Shown in pieces: positions 8,402 through 16,314 of a stretch of 64,000 bases of DNA. The notes under the pieces are model-generated. The model had not been told where the DNA came from, made no database searches, and worked only from the letters and a program-made list of their open reading frames with translations. Positions within the stretch are counted from its first letter, which is position 1. Each line of letters opens with the position of its first letter. Made by a program: the position numbers and the translations under genes. Source of the DNA: Helicobacter sp. 11S02629-2 (GTDB lineage: Bacteria; Campylobacterota; Campylobacteria; Campylobacterales; Helicobacteraceae); the NCBI RefSeq assembly GCF_002272875.1, contig NZ_MLAN01000005.1, forward strand, positions 1-64,000. The letters are read 5' to 3'.

Positions 8402-8426
8402 TATATACGAATGATGTTTGTATATA
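8402..8426. promoter_or_regulatory. Candidate operator for the IclR-type regulator
   Basis: A 25-base imperfect palindrome with 10-base arms (TATATACGAA and TTTGTATATA, one mismatch pair) centred at 8414, between the divergent regulator and aldolase starts. A possible -10 box CATAAT lies just downstream at 8431-8436, so binding here would overlap the -35 region. GAAGGGAAGG precedes the aldolase ATG as ribosome binding site. Confidence 0.5.
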
Positions 8427-8456
8427 CTAACATAATCATATATTGAAGGGAAGGTT

Positions 8457-9353
8457 ATGAAAGCGAAAATTTTCACTCCAGTTGTCACTGCCTTTAACAA
8501 AGAAGAAAAGCTTGACTTTAAGGCTAATGAGAGAATCTGGAGCTACCTTATAAAGCATAACGTCGATGGCTTATTGCTATTTGGAAGTACTGGTGAGTTT
8601 AGTGCTTTTACTTTAGAAGAACGCAAAAAGCTAGCTAAGCACTGCGTTGAAGTAGTGGCTAATAAAGTGCCTGTAAAGATAGGTATTACTAGCATGCTTT
8701 TTAGTGAGACTTTGGAGATGCTAAAGTATGTACATGAACTAGGCGCTAAAGCTGTAGCCCTTATGCCTTACTACTTTGGGGCAAATGAACAAAATGTATT
8801 TGACTACTATGACACTTTGGCTAAGGCAAGTAAGGGTGATATCTATATTTATAACTATCCGGGTCGTACTACTTGTGATGTAGGTAGTGAAGTACTTTTA
8901 AAAATAGCAAATGCACATAAAAATATAAAAGGCATAAAAGATACAGTCTTAAATGTCTCTCACACTAAAGACTTAATAAAAACACTACTTCCAAAACATC
9001 CTCACTTTGAGATCTATTCTGGCTTTGATGATCACTTTATAGATAACGTCACAGCTGGTGGAAGTGGCTGCATATCTGGTCTTAGTAATATAGCCCCAGA
9101 TATCTGGTCTGGCTTCGTAAAAGCCATTAATGAAAAAAATCTTTCTAGTTTAGAAAAACACTCAAAAGCTATTAATAAGCTAATGGAAATCTATGCCCTT
9201 GATATTAACTTCTCACTAATTTTCAAAAAGCTTATGAATCTTGAAGGGCTAGAGATAAATGAGCAAGCAATCTTTCCTTATAACTCACTTAAAAGCAATC
9301 TTTATGAAAAAGCTTGTGAGATCTTAAAAGAAGCAAAAACTCTAGTTAAGTAA
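8457..9353 (+). CDS. DapA-family aldolase, probable 2-keto-3-deoxy-L-fuconate aldolase (Cj0481-like)
   Basis: A 298-residue member of the dihydrodipicolinate synthase / N-acetylneuraminate lyase family. It has the GSTGEF active-site loop near residue 44, the tyrosine in YNYPGRT near residue 133 and the Schiff-base lysine in GIKDTV near residue 161. Context decides the substrate: it opens an operon equivalent to Cj0481-Cj0488, where this enzyme is thought to split 2-keto-3-deoxy-fuconate into pyruvate and lactaldehyde. True dihydrodipicolinate synthase of lysine synthesis is unlikely given the neighbours. Confidence 0.85.
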   Translation: MKAKIFTPVVTAFNKEEKLDFKANERIWSYLIKHNVDGLLLFGSTGEFSAFTLEERKKLAKHCVEVVANKVPVKIGITSMLFSETLEMLKYVHELGAKAVALMPYYFGANEQNVFDYYDTLAKASKGDIYIYNYPGRTTCDVGSEVLLKIANAHKNIKGIKDTVLNVSHTKDLIKTLLPKHPHFEIYSGFDDHFIDNVTAGGSGCISGLSNIAPDIWSGFVKAINEKNLSSLEKHSKAINKLMEIYALDINFSLIFKKLMNLEGLEINEQAIFPYNSLKSNLYEKACEILKEAKTLVK

Positions 9354-9373
9354 AAACTACTAAAGGAATAAAA

Positions 9374-10909
9374 ATGAAAGAAAGAGTAAAAGCACTACAT
9401 GTAAACCCAATAGACAATGTAGCAACTGCTTTAGTTGAACTTAAAAAAGGCGAGAATGTCTTAGGGGTAACTTTGATAAATGACATACCAAAAGGTCATA
9501 AGTTTGCAATCAAAGATATACCTAAAGGCACTCCAGTTATAAAGTATGCAAACCATATAGGTGTTGCAAGTCAGGATATAAAGCAAGGTGAGTGGGTACA
9601 TGTCCATAATATCGCAGGTGAAAGAGGTCGTGGCGATATAGATGAAAATGTAAACCACGTCCCTCAAGAGACTTGTTCTCATAAAACTCCAGCTAAAGAA
9701 GATTCTAAAAAAACTTATAAGCTAAGAGGCTATAGAAGGGCTAATGGAAGTTTTGGTTTTAGGAATCATGTCTTAGTTATACCTAGTGTTAACTGTGCTA
9801 ATAAAGTAGTAGAAAACATAGTCAATATAGTCAACTATCAATTTAGCCTAGGTAATGAAGACTGCAAAGTAGTCTATGTCACACATCAACATGGCTGCAG
9901 CGAGTTAAGCTATGACGCTAAGCAGACCCAAGATGTTATAGCAGGTAATGGGGCTAATCCTAACGTTTATGGCGTCTTAGTAGTAGGACTTGGATGTGAA
10001 GTAGTGCAATCAGATGCAGTAGCTAAGCAGATAAAAGAACTCGCCCCTTATAAAGAAGTAGAGCACTTTACTATCCAAGATGCAGGTGGTAATGAAAAGT
10101 CTATACAAAAAGGCGTAGAGATAGTAAAAGGCATGATCTCTCGTGCCTTGCAGATGCAAAAAAGTGATGGTGACTTGAGTGATTTAATCCTTGGTACTGA
10201 GTGCGGGGGAAGTGATAGCTTTAGTGGACTTAGTGCTAACCCAGCACTTGGAAATGCAAGTGATATAGTCATAGAACATGGTGGAAGTGTAATCCTTGCT
10301 GAGACTACTGAGTTAATAGGCGCTGAGCAAATCCTAGCATGCCGTGCTAAAAATGACACTGTTAAAAAAGAGATTCTAGCAACTGTAAAAGGCTTTGAAC
10401 AAAGGGTGATAGACGCTAAAGCTGACATTAGAGGAGCTAACCCAAGTCCGGGAAACATAGCTGGAGGTCTTAGCTCCATAGAAGAAAAGTCTTTAGGCTG
10501 TATATATAAAGCTGGTAATGAGCCAGTAGTTGCAGTTAAAGGCTATGCACAGATGATAACTGATAAGGGCTTAACGCTAATGAACACTCCGGGCAATGAT
10601 ATAGAACAGCTTAGCGGCATGGTAGCAGGAGGGTGTAATGTCTGTGTGTTTACCACAGGTCGTGGCACTCCAACAGGAAGTGCCATCACGCCAACTATAA
10701 AAGTCTCTTCAAATACAGCCATCTTTCAAAGGATGCCTGATTGCATAGATATTAATGCAGGAGAGATAGTAGATGGCACAAAGAGTATAAGTGATGTAGG
10801 TGCTGAGATCCTAGATGCCATAGTGGGTCTAGGTGAAGGTAGATTTAGCAAGGCTGAGATTAATAAGCAAAATGACTTTGCAATCTGGCGTCTTGCTACA
10901 ACGGTGTAA
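9374..10909 (+). CDS. UxaA-family sugar-acid dehydratase (altronate dehydratase-like; Cj0482/Cj0483-like)
   Basis: A 511-residue protein with an N-terminal SAF domain (about residues 12-85, with IPKGHKFAIKDIPKGTPVIKY) followed by the UxaA/GarD catalytic part, including YRRANGSFGFRNHVLV, TECGGSDSFSGLSANPALG and GNIAGGLSSIEEKSLG. UxaA-type enzymes dehydrate sugar acids; here L-fuconate to 2-keto-3-deoxy-fuconate is likely. In sequenced C. jejuni strains the corresponding function is annotated as two neighbouring pieces (Cj0482 and Cj0483); here it is one intact frame. It starts 20 bases after the aldolase gene. Confidence 0.88.
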   Translation: MKERVKALHVNPIDNVATALVELKKGENVLGVTLINDIPKGHKFAIKDIPKGTPVIKYANHIGVASQDIKQGEWVHVHNIAGERGRGDIDENVNHVPQETCSHKTPAKEDSKKTYKLRGYRRANGSFGFRNHVLVIPSVNCANKVVENIVNIVNYQFSLGNEDCKVVYVTHQHGCSELSYDAKQTQDVIAGNGANPNVYGVLVVGLGCEVVQSDAVAKQIKELAPYKEVEHFTIQDAGGNEKSIQKGVEIVKGMISRALQMQKSDGDLSDLILGTECGGSDSFSGLSANPALGNASDIVIEHGGSVILAETTELIGAEQILACRAKNDTVKKEILATVKGFEQRVIDAKADIRGANPSPGNIAGGLSSIEEKSLGCIYKAGNEPVVAVKGYAQMITDKGLTLMNTPGNDIEQLSGMVAGGCNVCVFTTGRGTPTGSAITPTIKVSSNTAIFQRMPDCIDINAGEIVDGTKSISDVGAEILDAIVGLGEGRFSKAEINKQNDFAIWRLATTV

Positions 10910-10926
10910 AAGCATAAGTCAAAAAA

Positions 10927-10941
10927 GTGGCTTTAAGCCAC
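10927..10941 (+). other. Intercistronic hairpin between the uxaA-like and dehydrogenase genes
   Basis: GTGGCTT pairs with AAGCCAC around a single T (10927-10941). It lies 18 bases after the uxaA-like stop within a 66-base gap, with the next ribosome binding site (AAAGGAG) downstream. It could give partial termination or mRNA processing and so set different levels of the two halves of the operon. Confidence 0.4.
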
Positions 10942-10975
10942 AGGGTAGATTAATCACATATTCAAAGGAGATATT

Positions 10976-11764
10976 ATGGATTTAAAGTTAAAAGACAAAG
11001 TAGTTATAGTAACTGGTGGTGGTAAAGGTATAGGTGAAGGTTTTAGTTTATCTTTGGCAAAAGAAGGTGCAGTGCCTGTTATCTTTTCAAGATCAAAAAT
11101 CACAGATGAGTTTAAGAAAAAAATAGAAGCCATAACTACAAACTATGACTTTTATCAAATAGACCTTAATAACACTGATGAGATAAAACCTTTAGTAGAT
11201 AAGGTAGCTGAGACTAGAGGCGGTATCTATGGAATCATAAATAACGCAGGAGTAAATGACAACAAAGCCATAGAAACTACTTCATGGCAAGACTTTGAAA
11301 AGTCAATCCACGGCAACTTAACCCACTACTATGAAGTAGTAAGAAGTGCACTTCCTTACTTAAAAGAAAGCAAAGGCTCAATAGTTAATATCTCTAGTAA
11401 AACCGCCCTTACAGGTCAAGGAAAAACTTCAGCTTACGCAGCAGCAAAAGGTGGAATCTTAGGGCTAACAAGAGAGTGGGCAGTAGCTTTTATCCACTAT
11501 GACATAAGGGTTAATGCAATAGTAGTAAGTGAGTGCTTTACTCCACTTTATGCTAACTGGATAAAAACTTTTGGTGATGAAGCCCATCAAAAAGCAAGAC
11601 TAAAAGTTATCACAGACAAGATTCCATTAGAAAATAGGATGACTACACCTGAAGAGATAGGGGATACTGGAGTGTTTGTGCTTAGTCCAAAAAGCTCTCA
11701 TACTACTGGTCAGTGGATATTTGTAGATGGTGGGTATGTGCACTTAGATAGGGCACTAGTTTAA
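10976..11764 (+). CDS. Short-chain dehydrogenase, probable L-fucose dehydrogenase (FucX/Cj0485-like)
   Basis: A 262-residue classical SDR: cofactor loop TGGGKGIGEG at residues 13-22, NNAG near 88, catalytic serine in NISSKTALTG and the YxxxK pair in SAYAAAKGG near residues 153-157, and a C-terminal GQWIFVDGGY. In C. jejuni the enzyme in this position (FucX) oxidises L-fucose and D-arabinose to the lactone, the first step of the non-phosphorylating pathway. Gene order here (aldolase, dehydratase, dehydrogenase, permease, lactonase) matches that assignment. A ribosome binding site AAAGGAG precedes the start. Confidence 0.87.
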   Translation: MDLKLKDKVVIVTGGGKGIGEGFSLSLAKEGAVPVIFSRSKITDEFKKKIEAITTNYDFYQIDLNNTDEIKPLVDKVAETRGGIYGIINNAGVNDNKAIETTSWQDFEKSIHGNLTHYYEVVRSALPYLKESKGSIVNISSKTALTGQGKTSAYAAAKGGILGLTREWAVAFIHYDIRVNAIVVSECFTPLYANWIKTFGDEAHQKARLKVITDKIPLENRMTTPEEIGDTGVFVLSPKSSHTTGQWIFVDGGYVHLDRALV

Positions 11765-11793
11765 AACGAGATTTACGCAGTAAAGGATAAAGG

Positions 11794-13077
11794 ATGCAAA
11801 ACAATAAGAATGTAAAACTAGCGATAGTTTTGGTTACTACATTATTTTTTCTCTGGGGATTTAGCTATGGTCTAGTTGATGTTATGAATAAGAACTTTCA
11901 AACTCATCTTCATGTTACAAAAGCAGAATCTGGCTTTATACAGATGGCATACTTTGGTGCTTACTTTATATTTGCCTTGCCTGCTGGATGGATAGCTAGG
12001 CGTTTTAGCTATAAGACTGGGATAATAGTAGGGCTACTACTATATGCTATAGGTGCTATATTAATAGTACCAGCTGCACATTTAGCAAGTTTTGGCTTCT
12101 TTTTGTTTGCCTTCTTTGTTCTTGCTTGTGGTCTTGGCTCACTAGAGACAAATGCAAACCCTTATATAACTAAGCTTGGAGATGATAAAAGTTCCTCATT
12201 TAGGATTAATGCTGCGCAAAGCTTTAATGGGGTAGGACAGTTCTTAGGGCCAATTATCGCTGGAACTTTGCTTTTATCTTTTGCGGCTAGCAAAGATGTG
12301 AGTAAAAATATGAACAACATCTCTTGGATCTATATAGTTATAGCCATAGTTGTGCTTATCATCATGATAATTTTTATAGCTGTTAAGATGCCAGATACTG
12401 TTGAATCTGAGGCTGATAAAAAGGCTGAGTTAGAAGCCAAAAAAGAAGGTATAGAAAGAAAGCTTAGCTCTCATACTAACTTCCCTCTTGGCGTTTTAGC
12501 ACAGTTTTTATATGTCGCAGCCCAAGTTGGTGCGGGTGCTTTTTTCATAAACTATGCCCTAGCACACTACCATGGACTAACTCCAGAGCATGCAGCTTAT
12601 TTCTTCTCAGTCGCACTTATAGCTTTTATGGCTGGTAGGATAGTAACTACTCCACTTATGAAAGTAGTCTCAGGTGATATTTTACTTGGAATCTACTCTA
12701 TTATAAATGTGATACTAACTATCTTAGTTGTAGCGGGCATTGAAAAAGTTTCAGTCTATTTGTTAATAGCAGTATTCTTCTTTATGTCTATAAGCTATCC
12801 AACTATCTTCTCTATAGCCTTAAAAGGTATGACTGGAAACAAAGTTAAAACTGCAAGTTCAGTTATCGTTATGAGTATCGTTGGTGGTGCTATCTTGCCT
12901 TTCTTTATGGGAAAAGTAGCAGACGTGGTAAATATACAATGGGCTTATGTGCTTTTAATCCCTTGCTTTATATATGTCGCTTGGTTTGCCTTTAGTGCTT
13001 CTTTCTTTGAAAGAAGAGACCTTGCAAAACTTGCAAAAAGAGCAGCCCTAGCACACGAACATGCCGAAAGTAAGTAG
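11794..13077 (+). CDS. fucP: L-fucose:H+ symporter, FucP-type major facilitator
   Basis: A 427-residue permease with about twelve membrane segments. The N-terminal half carries FFLWGFSYGLVDVMNKNFQ and the middle has GLGSLETNANPYITKLG followed by NAAQSFNGVGQFLGP, both strongly FucP-like. It brings fucose (and possibly related 6-deoxy or arabino sugars) across the inner membrane with protons. It begins 29 bases after the dehydrogenase gene in the same operon. The second MFS gene found in the C. jejuni locus (Cj0484) is not present here. Confidence 0.93.
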   Translation: MQNNKNVKLAIVLVTTLFFLWGFSYGLVDVMNKNFQTHLHVTKAESGFIQMAYFGAYFIFALPAGWIARRFSYKTGIIVGLLLYAIGAILIVPAAHLASFGFFLFAFFVLACGLGSLETNANPYITKLGDDKSSSFRINAAQSFNGVGQFLGPIIAGTLLLSFAASKDVSKNMNNISWIYIVIAIVVLIIMIIFIAVKMPDTVESEADKKAELEAKKEGIERKLSSHTNFPLGVLAQFLYVAAQVGAGAFFINYALAHYHGLTPEHAAYFFSVALIAFMAGRIVTTPLMKVVSGDILLGIYSIINVILTILVVAGIEKVSVYLLIAVFFFMSISYPTIFSIALKGMTGNKVKTASSVIVMSIVGGAILPFFMGKVADVVNIQWAYVLLIPCFIYVAWFAFSASFFERRDLAKLAKRAALAHEHAESK

Positions 13078-13097
13078 CTAAAAAGTACTCAAAAGAT

Positions 13098-13120
13098 GCT
13101 AGCTTAAAACTTAAGCTAGC
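13098..13120 (+). other. Intercistronic hairpin after fucP
   Basis: A perfect 10-base-pair stem, GCTAGCTTAA (13098-13107) with TTAAGCTAGC (13111-13120), loop AAC. It lies 21 bases after the fucP stop in a 71-base gap, before the fused lactonase gene; a partial terminator or an mRNA-stabilising structure are both plausible. Confidence 0.5.
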
Positions 13121-13148
13121 TAAAAGCTAAGGCTTGAAAGGATAAAAG

Positions 13149-14249
13149 ATGTTAGAAGTAGTAGATAGCCACTTTCATATATGGAATCTAGATGTATTAA
13201 ATCTACCTTGGCTTAAAGACTGCAAAGCCATAGATAAAAGCTTTAGCATGGATGACTACGCTAAGCTTTATGGGAGCTATGATATAGACTTTAAAGGTGG
13301 GGTCTATGTCGAAGTAGACTGCGATGATAGATTTAAAGAAAATGAATATATATACGCCTTAAACTCTCCTCTTATGCTAGCTAAAGTGATGAGGGCTAGG
13401 CTAAGTAAGGCTATGAGTTTGCCTTTAGGTATAGCTGGGGTTAGAGAGCCCTTACACATTCCAAGTAACCCACGTGGTAGATGCTTAGAAAAAAGCTTTA
13501 TAGAAGGCTTAGAAGTTTTAGAACAAAATGGCTTGCTTTTTGAAAGTTGTAATAGAGTAGGTGAGCTAGAAGATGCTTATAATGCATTCTCTCAAGTTCC
13601 GGGTGTAAAAGTAGTGCTTAACCATCTAGGTAATGTGGAATCTTTAAGCCCAGAGTATAAAAAAGCTATGGAAAAACTAGCTAGCTTGCCTAATCTTTAT
13701 GTAAAAGTGAGTGGGTTTAAGAGTGATGATTCTAAGTTTACTAATGAGCTTTTGCACTTTATAGATAAGACTTTTGATAGAAGTAAACTGCTTTATGCTT
13801 CAAACTTCCCGGTTATAAGTTTATATGCTAGCTTTGATACTCACTTTAAGACCTTGCGTGAGTTTTTTAAAGACGACCCAGACTTTTTTGCAAAAAATGC
13901 TAAAAAGCTTTATAAGATTAATGAAACCATAGTCTTTGCAAGTGTTATAAAACTTCGCCCTGAAAAGATAGCCTACTACAAACACTTGCACGCTAACCCA
14001 TTTCATGGTGTTAATGAGATGATAAAAAAGTGCGGCATCACGAGGTATGAGATCTTTAATAGAGGTGATATGCTTTTTTCTTTCATGGAGTATAGTGGTG
14101 ATGACTATAACTATGACATGGCACAGATGGCAAAAGACCCTCTAACTCAAAGATGGTGGGAAGAAACTGATCCTTGTCAAACTCGCATAGATGGTGCTTA
14201 TAAAGATGAGTGGTGGGCTGATATGAGTAGGGTTTATAAACTAAAATAA
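13149..14249 (+). CDS. Fused amidohydrolase (sugar lactonase) and RhaM-type mutarotase
   Basis: A 366-residue protein of two recognisable parts. Residues 1 to about 255 are an amidohydrolase_2 domain beginning DSHFHIWNL with the metal-binding HxH and containing VVLNHLGN; this matches the Cj0487 type, which would open L-fuconolactone. Residues about 262-366 are a RhaM/fucose mutarotase domain (ASVIKLRPEKIAYYKHLHA, YEIFNRGDMLFSFMEY, QRWWEETDPC), matching Cj0488. In C. jejuni these are two genes; here the frame runs straight through with almost no linker. It is the last gene of the operon and is followed by a hairpin. Confidence 0.88.
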   Translation: MLEVVDSHFHIWNLDVLNLPWLKDCKAIDKSFSMDDYAKLYGSYDIDFKGGVYVEVDCDDRFKENEYIYALNSPLMLAKVMRARLSKAMSLPLGIAGVREPLHIPSNPRGRCLEKSFIEGLEVLEQNGLLFESCNRVGELEDAYNAFSQVPGVKVVLNHLGNVESLSPEYKKAMEKLASLPNLYVKVSGFKSDDSKFTNELLHFIDKTFDRSKLLYASNFPVISLYASFDTHFKTLREFFKDDPDFFAKNAKKLYKINETIVFASVIKLRPEKIAYYKHLHANPFHGVNEMIKKCGITRYEIFNRGDMLFSFMEYSGDDYNYDMAQMAKDPLTQRWWEETDPCQTRIDGAYKDEWWADMSRVYKLK

Positions 14250-14275
14250 AAGCCTTAAGATAGAATCTACTTTTA

Positions 14276-14302
14276 TAGTGGCAAGCTAGAAGTTTGCCAC
14301 TA
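14276..14302 (+). terminator. Terminator hairpin of the fucose-type operon
   Basis: TAGTGGCAA (14276-14284) pairs perfectly with TTGCCACTA (14294-14302) across a 9-base loop, 27 bases after the stop of the fused lactonase gene. No long U tract follows. Confidence 0.6.
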
Positions 14303-14332
14303 AGTAAGATAGCCTTAAGTTGCTATAGTATT

Positions 14333-14371
14333 TTTTCATAATAACTTTTCATAATAACTTTTCATAATAAC
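14333..14371. repeat. Tandem repeat, 13-base unit, three copies
   Basis: TTTTCATAATAAC occurs three times head to tail with no mismatch (14333-14345, 14346-14358, 14359-14371). It lies between the fucose-type operon and the mod remnant, outside any gene. Confidence 0.9.
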
Positions 14372-14400
14372 TTGGGTTGTGAGCTTAGCTAGACTTTAAG

Positions 14401-14468
14401 AAAACGCCAGTTTCCTTGAAAACGTTAGTTTCCTTGAAAACGCTAGTTTCCTTGAAAACGTTAGTTTT
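14401..14468. repeat. Tandem repeat, 18-base unit, almost four copies
   Basis: The unit AAAACGYYAGTTTCCTTG occurs at 14401-14418, 14419-14436 and 14437-14454, with a partial fourth copy from 14455. Variation is confined to the two pyrimidines after AAAACG. It stands 30 bases after the 13-base repeat and about 40 bases upstream of the mod-remnant promoter. Confidence 0.9.
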
Positions 14469-14508
14469 ACCTATTACTACTTAAAATATATAAACTTAAA
14501 ATATCTAA

Positions 14509-14514
14509 TATAAT
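14509..14514 (+). promoter_or_regulatory. Probable -10 box of the mod remnant
   Basis: TATAAT in a strongly A/T-rich setting, 31 bases before the ATG at 14545, with a TTAAGGA ribosome binding site between. The remnant therefore still has its expression signals. Confidence 0.5.
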
Positions 14515-14544
14515 TATCCAACTAACATCTACTTAAGGATATCT

Positions 14545-14928
14545 ATGAAGGATTTAAAAGAGGAGTTTTTTAACTACCTCAAAAAACAAAACTTATATCT
14601 AACTAACGAAAAAAGTATAAATCTAACCAAGCTAAAAGATGATATCAGAGACAACAAAGCTAGTGTTTTAAAAGTCTTACTAGAAAGCAATCTAATGGGG
14701 GGCTTTTTTAAAAAGGTAGATTCTATAAGCGTGTTTTTAAAAGATGAGTTTTTATACTTTTTGCAAAATAAAAGTGTGCTAAATGATAGCTATACCTTAT
14801 ATAAAAATAAAATCGCTTTAAGCACAAACAAAGATGGCAAAGTAGTTATAAACTTTCCTTTTAAAGACTGTGTTTTGCTATGGTTTTACTCAAGATTTAT
14901 TCATTGCACTGTACATGACTTGCGGTGA
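14545..14928 (+). pseudogene. mod: 5' remnant of a type III DNA methyltransferase gene (mod)
   Basis: A 127-codon frame. The first 111 residues, from MKDLKEEFFNYLKKQNLYL to VVINFPFKDCVL, look like the N-terminal region of Helicobacter-type type III Mod proteins, as I recall that family. All catalytic motifs (the DPPY box and the SAM pocket) lie further along in complete Mod proteins and are absent here. After about 14877 the frame continues with 16 unrelated residues and stops, marking the recombination junction. Promoter and ribosome binding site remain, so a short inactive peptide may be made. The assignment rests on recognition of the family and on the matching res remnant downstream. Confidence 0.72.
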
Positions 14929-15153
14929 CAAAAAATGGCTATAGTCTAAGCTTACTTTGATTATCTGGTAAATTCTTTTTTAGATATTTATTAGTCATGT
15001 TCAATACATTTCATAGTATAGCAAGGTGACTCCACAATATCTAGATATTAAATATTTCATTTTAAGTTCATAAATGTTTAATGAGGCATTTCTATCGCTT
15101 ATATGAAATATTTTTGTACAAGTTTTGTTACAATAAAAGTAAAAGGGGATTTA

Positions 15154-16314
15154 ATGGTGCAAATTTCACAAAATTTATTTAATGAAGAAAATTTAAGTGT
15201 AGAAAAAATTAAAAAGATTGCTTCATTAAATCCGAGTATTGAATTACTACAAAATTTATTTTACAAGCAAAATGATCTTGATATAAAGCGTGAGTTGATT
15301 TCAGCAATTGGACGAAATAGCGACAATCAAAAAATTTATGAATTTTTAAATAAAGAGGCATTTAATAATCATTATATGGACTTAGTATATCAAATGTTTA
15401 GAACAACTTTATATAAGTCAAAATTTGATAATAGATTTGTATATTTACGTGAGAAAATGCGAACATTTTATGACAATGAATTTATGGAAAAAATGTATGA
15501 GTATTACACATATAGACAAAACAGAATTGTAAAAAAAACTCTAACCAGAGAAATTACAAATCACTCTCTTTTGGTTGGCGATAACACTGAAACACTTTTA
15601 AAAATTAACAATGAACAAATACAGCTAATTTTTACTTCGCCACCTTACTATAATGCAAGATTGTATAGCGACTATAAAAATTACAAAGGATATTTAAGTG
15701 CTATGAAAAAAACACTTTTACAGTGTCATAGAATATTGGAGGATGGGCGATTTATTGGTATCAATGTCTCTCCTGTGATAACCAAACGAGCAGGTAGAGA
15801 ATTCGAATCAATTCGTTATCCTATTCATTTTGATTTTCATAATATTTTAATTGATGCTGGGTTTTATTTTGTAGATGAGATTATTTGGATTAAGCCAGAA
15901 TTTTCTGTACCAAATCGTGTAGCAGGATATTTTCAAACCAAAATGCCGCTTAGCTATAAACCAAATTGTATTAGTGAATCAGTAATGATTTATCGCAAAA
16001 ATGCTCCATTTTTACTGGATAAAAATATCAAGAAATATGATAAAACTTTAAAAAATGATAATGAAATAGATTCTACAAATTGTTGGTATATTTCTCCAAA
16101 AGCTGATAAATATCATCCAGCTGTATTTCCAGAAGAACTATGTGAAAAGATATTAAAATACTACTCGTTTAAGGATGATGTAGTTTGCGATCCATTTGCA
16201 GGAAGTGGAACATTTGGAAGAGTTGCTAGGAGAATGGGCAGAGTTGCACTTTTATGTGAGCAAAATAAAATATATGCTGACAAACTTAAGCTAGAGGGAT
16301 TTAATGAGATTTAG
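15154..16314 (+). CDS. Type II DNA methyltransferase, beta class, probably N4-cytosine
   Basis: I start it at the ATG at 15154, which has AAAAGGGGAT 6 bases upstream; an in-frame ATG at 15103 lacks such a site. The 386-residue protein has motif IV TSPPY at about residues 161-165 before motif I DPFAGSGT at about 346-353, the beta-class order, and TSPPY favours N4-cytosine methylation. About 150 helical N-terminal residues precede the catalytic core. It overlaps the endonuclease gene by 11 bases. Long A/T runs and different codon choice set it apart from the neighbouring genes, consistent with recent transfer. It protects host DNA from the adjoining endonuclease. Confidence 0.9.
   Translation: MVQISQNLFNEENLSVEKIKKIASLNPSIELLQNLFYKQNDLDIKRELISAIGRNSDNQKIYEFLNKEAFNNHYMDLVYQMFRTTLYKSKFDNRFVYLREKMRTFYDNEFMEKMYEYYTYRQNRIVKKTLTREITNHSLLVGDNTETLLKINNEQIQLIFTSPPYYNARLYSDYKNYKGYLSAMKKTLLQCHRILEDGRFIGINVSPVITKRAGREFESIRYPIHFDFHNILIDAGFYFVDEIIWIKPEFSVPNRVAGYFQTKMPLSYKPNCISESVMIYRKNAPFLLDKNIKKYDKTLKNDNEIDSTNCWYISPKADKYHPAVFPEELCEKILKYYSFKDDVVCDPFAGSGTFGRVARRMGRVALLCEQNKIYADKLKLEGFNEI

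Noticed and set aside
10048-10479. Open frame of 143 codons antisense to the uxaA-like gene
   Set aside because: It is the complement of a strongly conserved coding region, has no ribosome binding site, and its sequence is typical of shadow frames.
15103-15153. Upstream ATG for the type II methyltransferase
   Set aside because: No ribosome binding site near 15103, while AAAAGGGGAT stands before the ATG at 15154.
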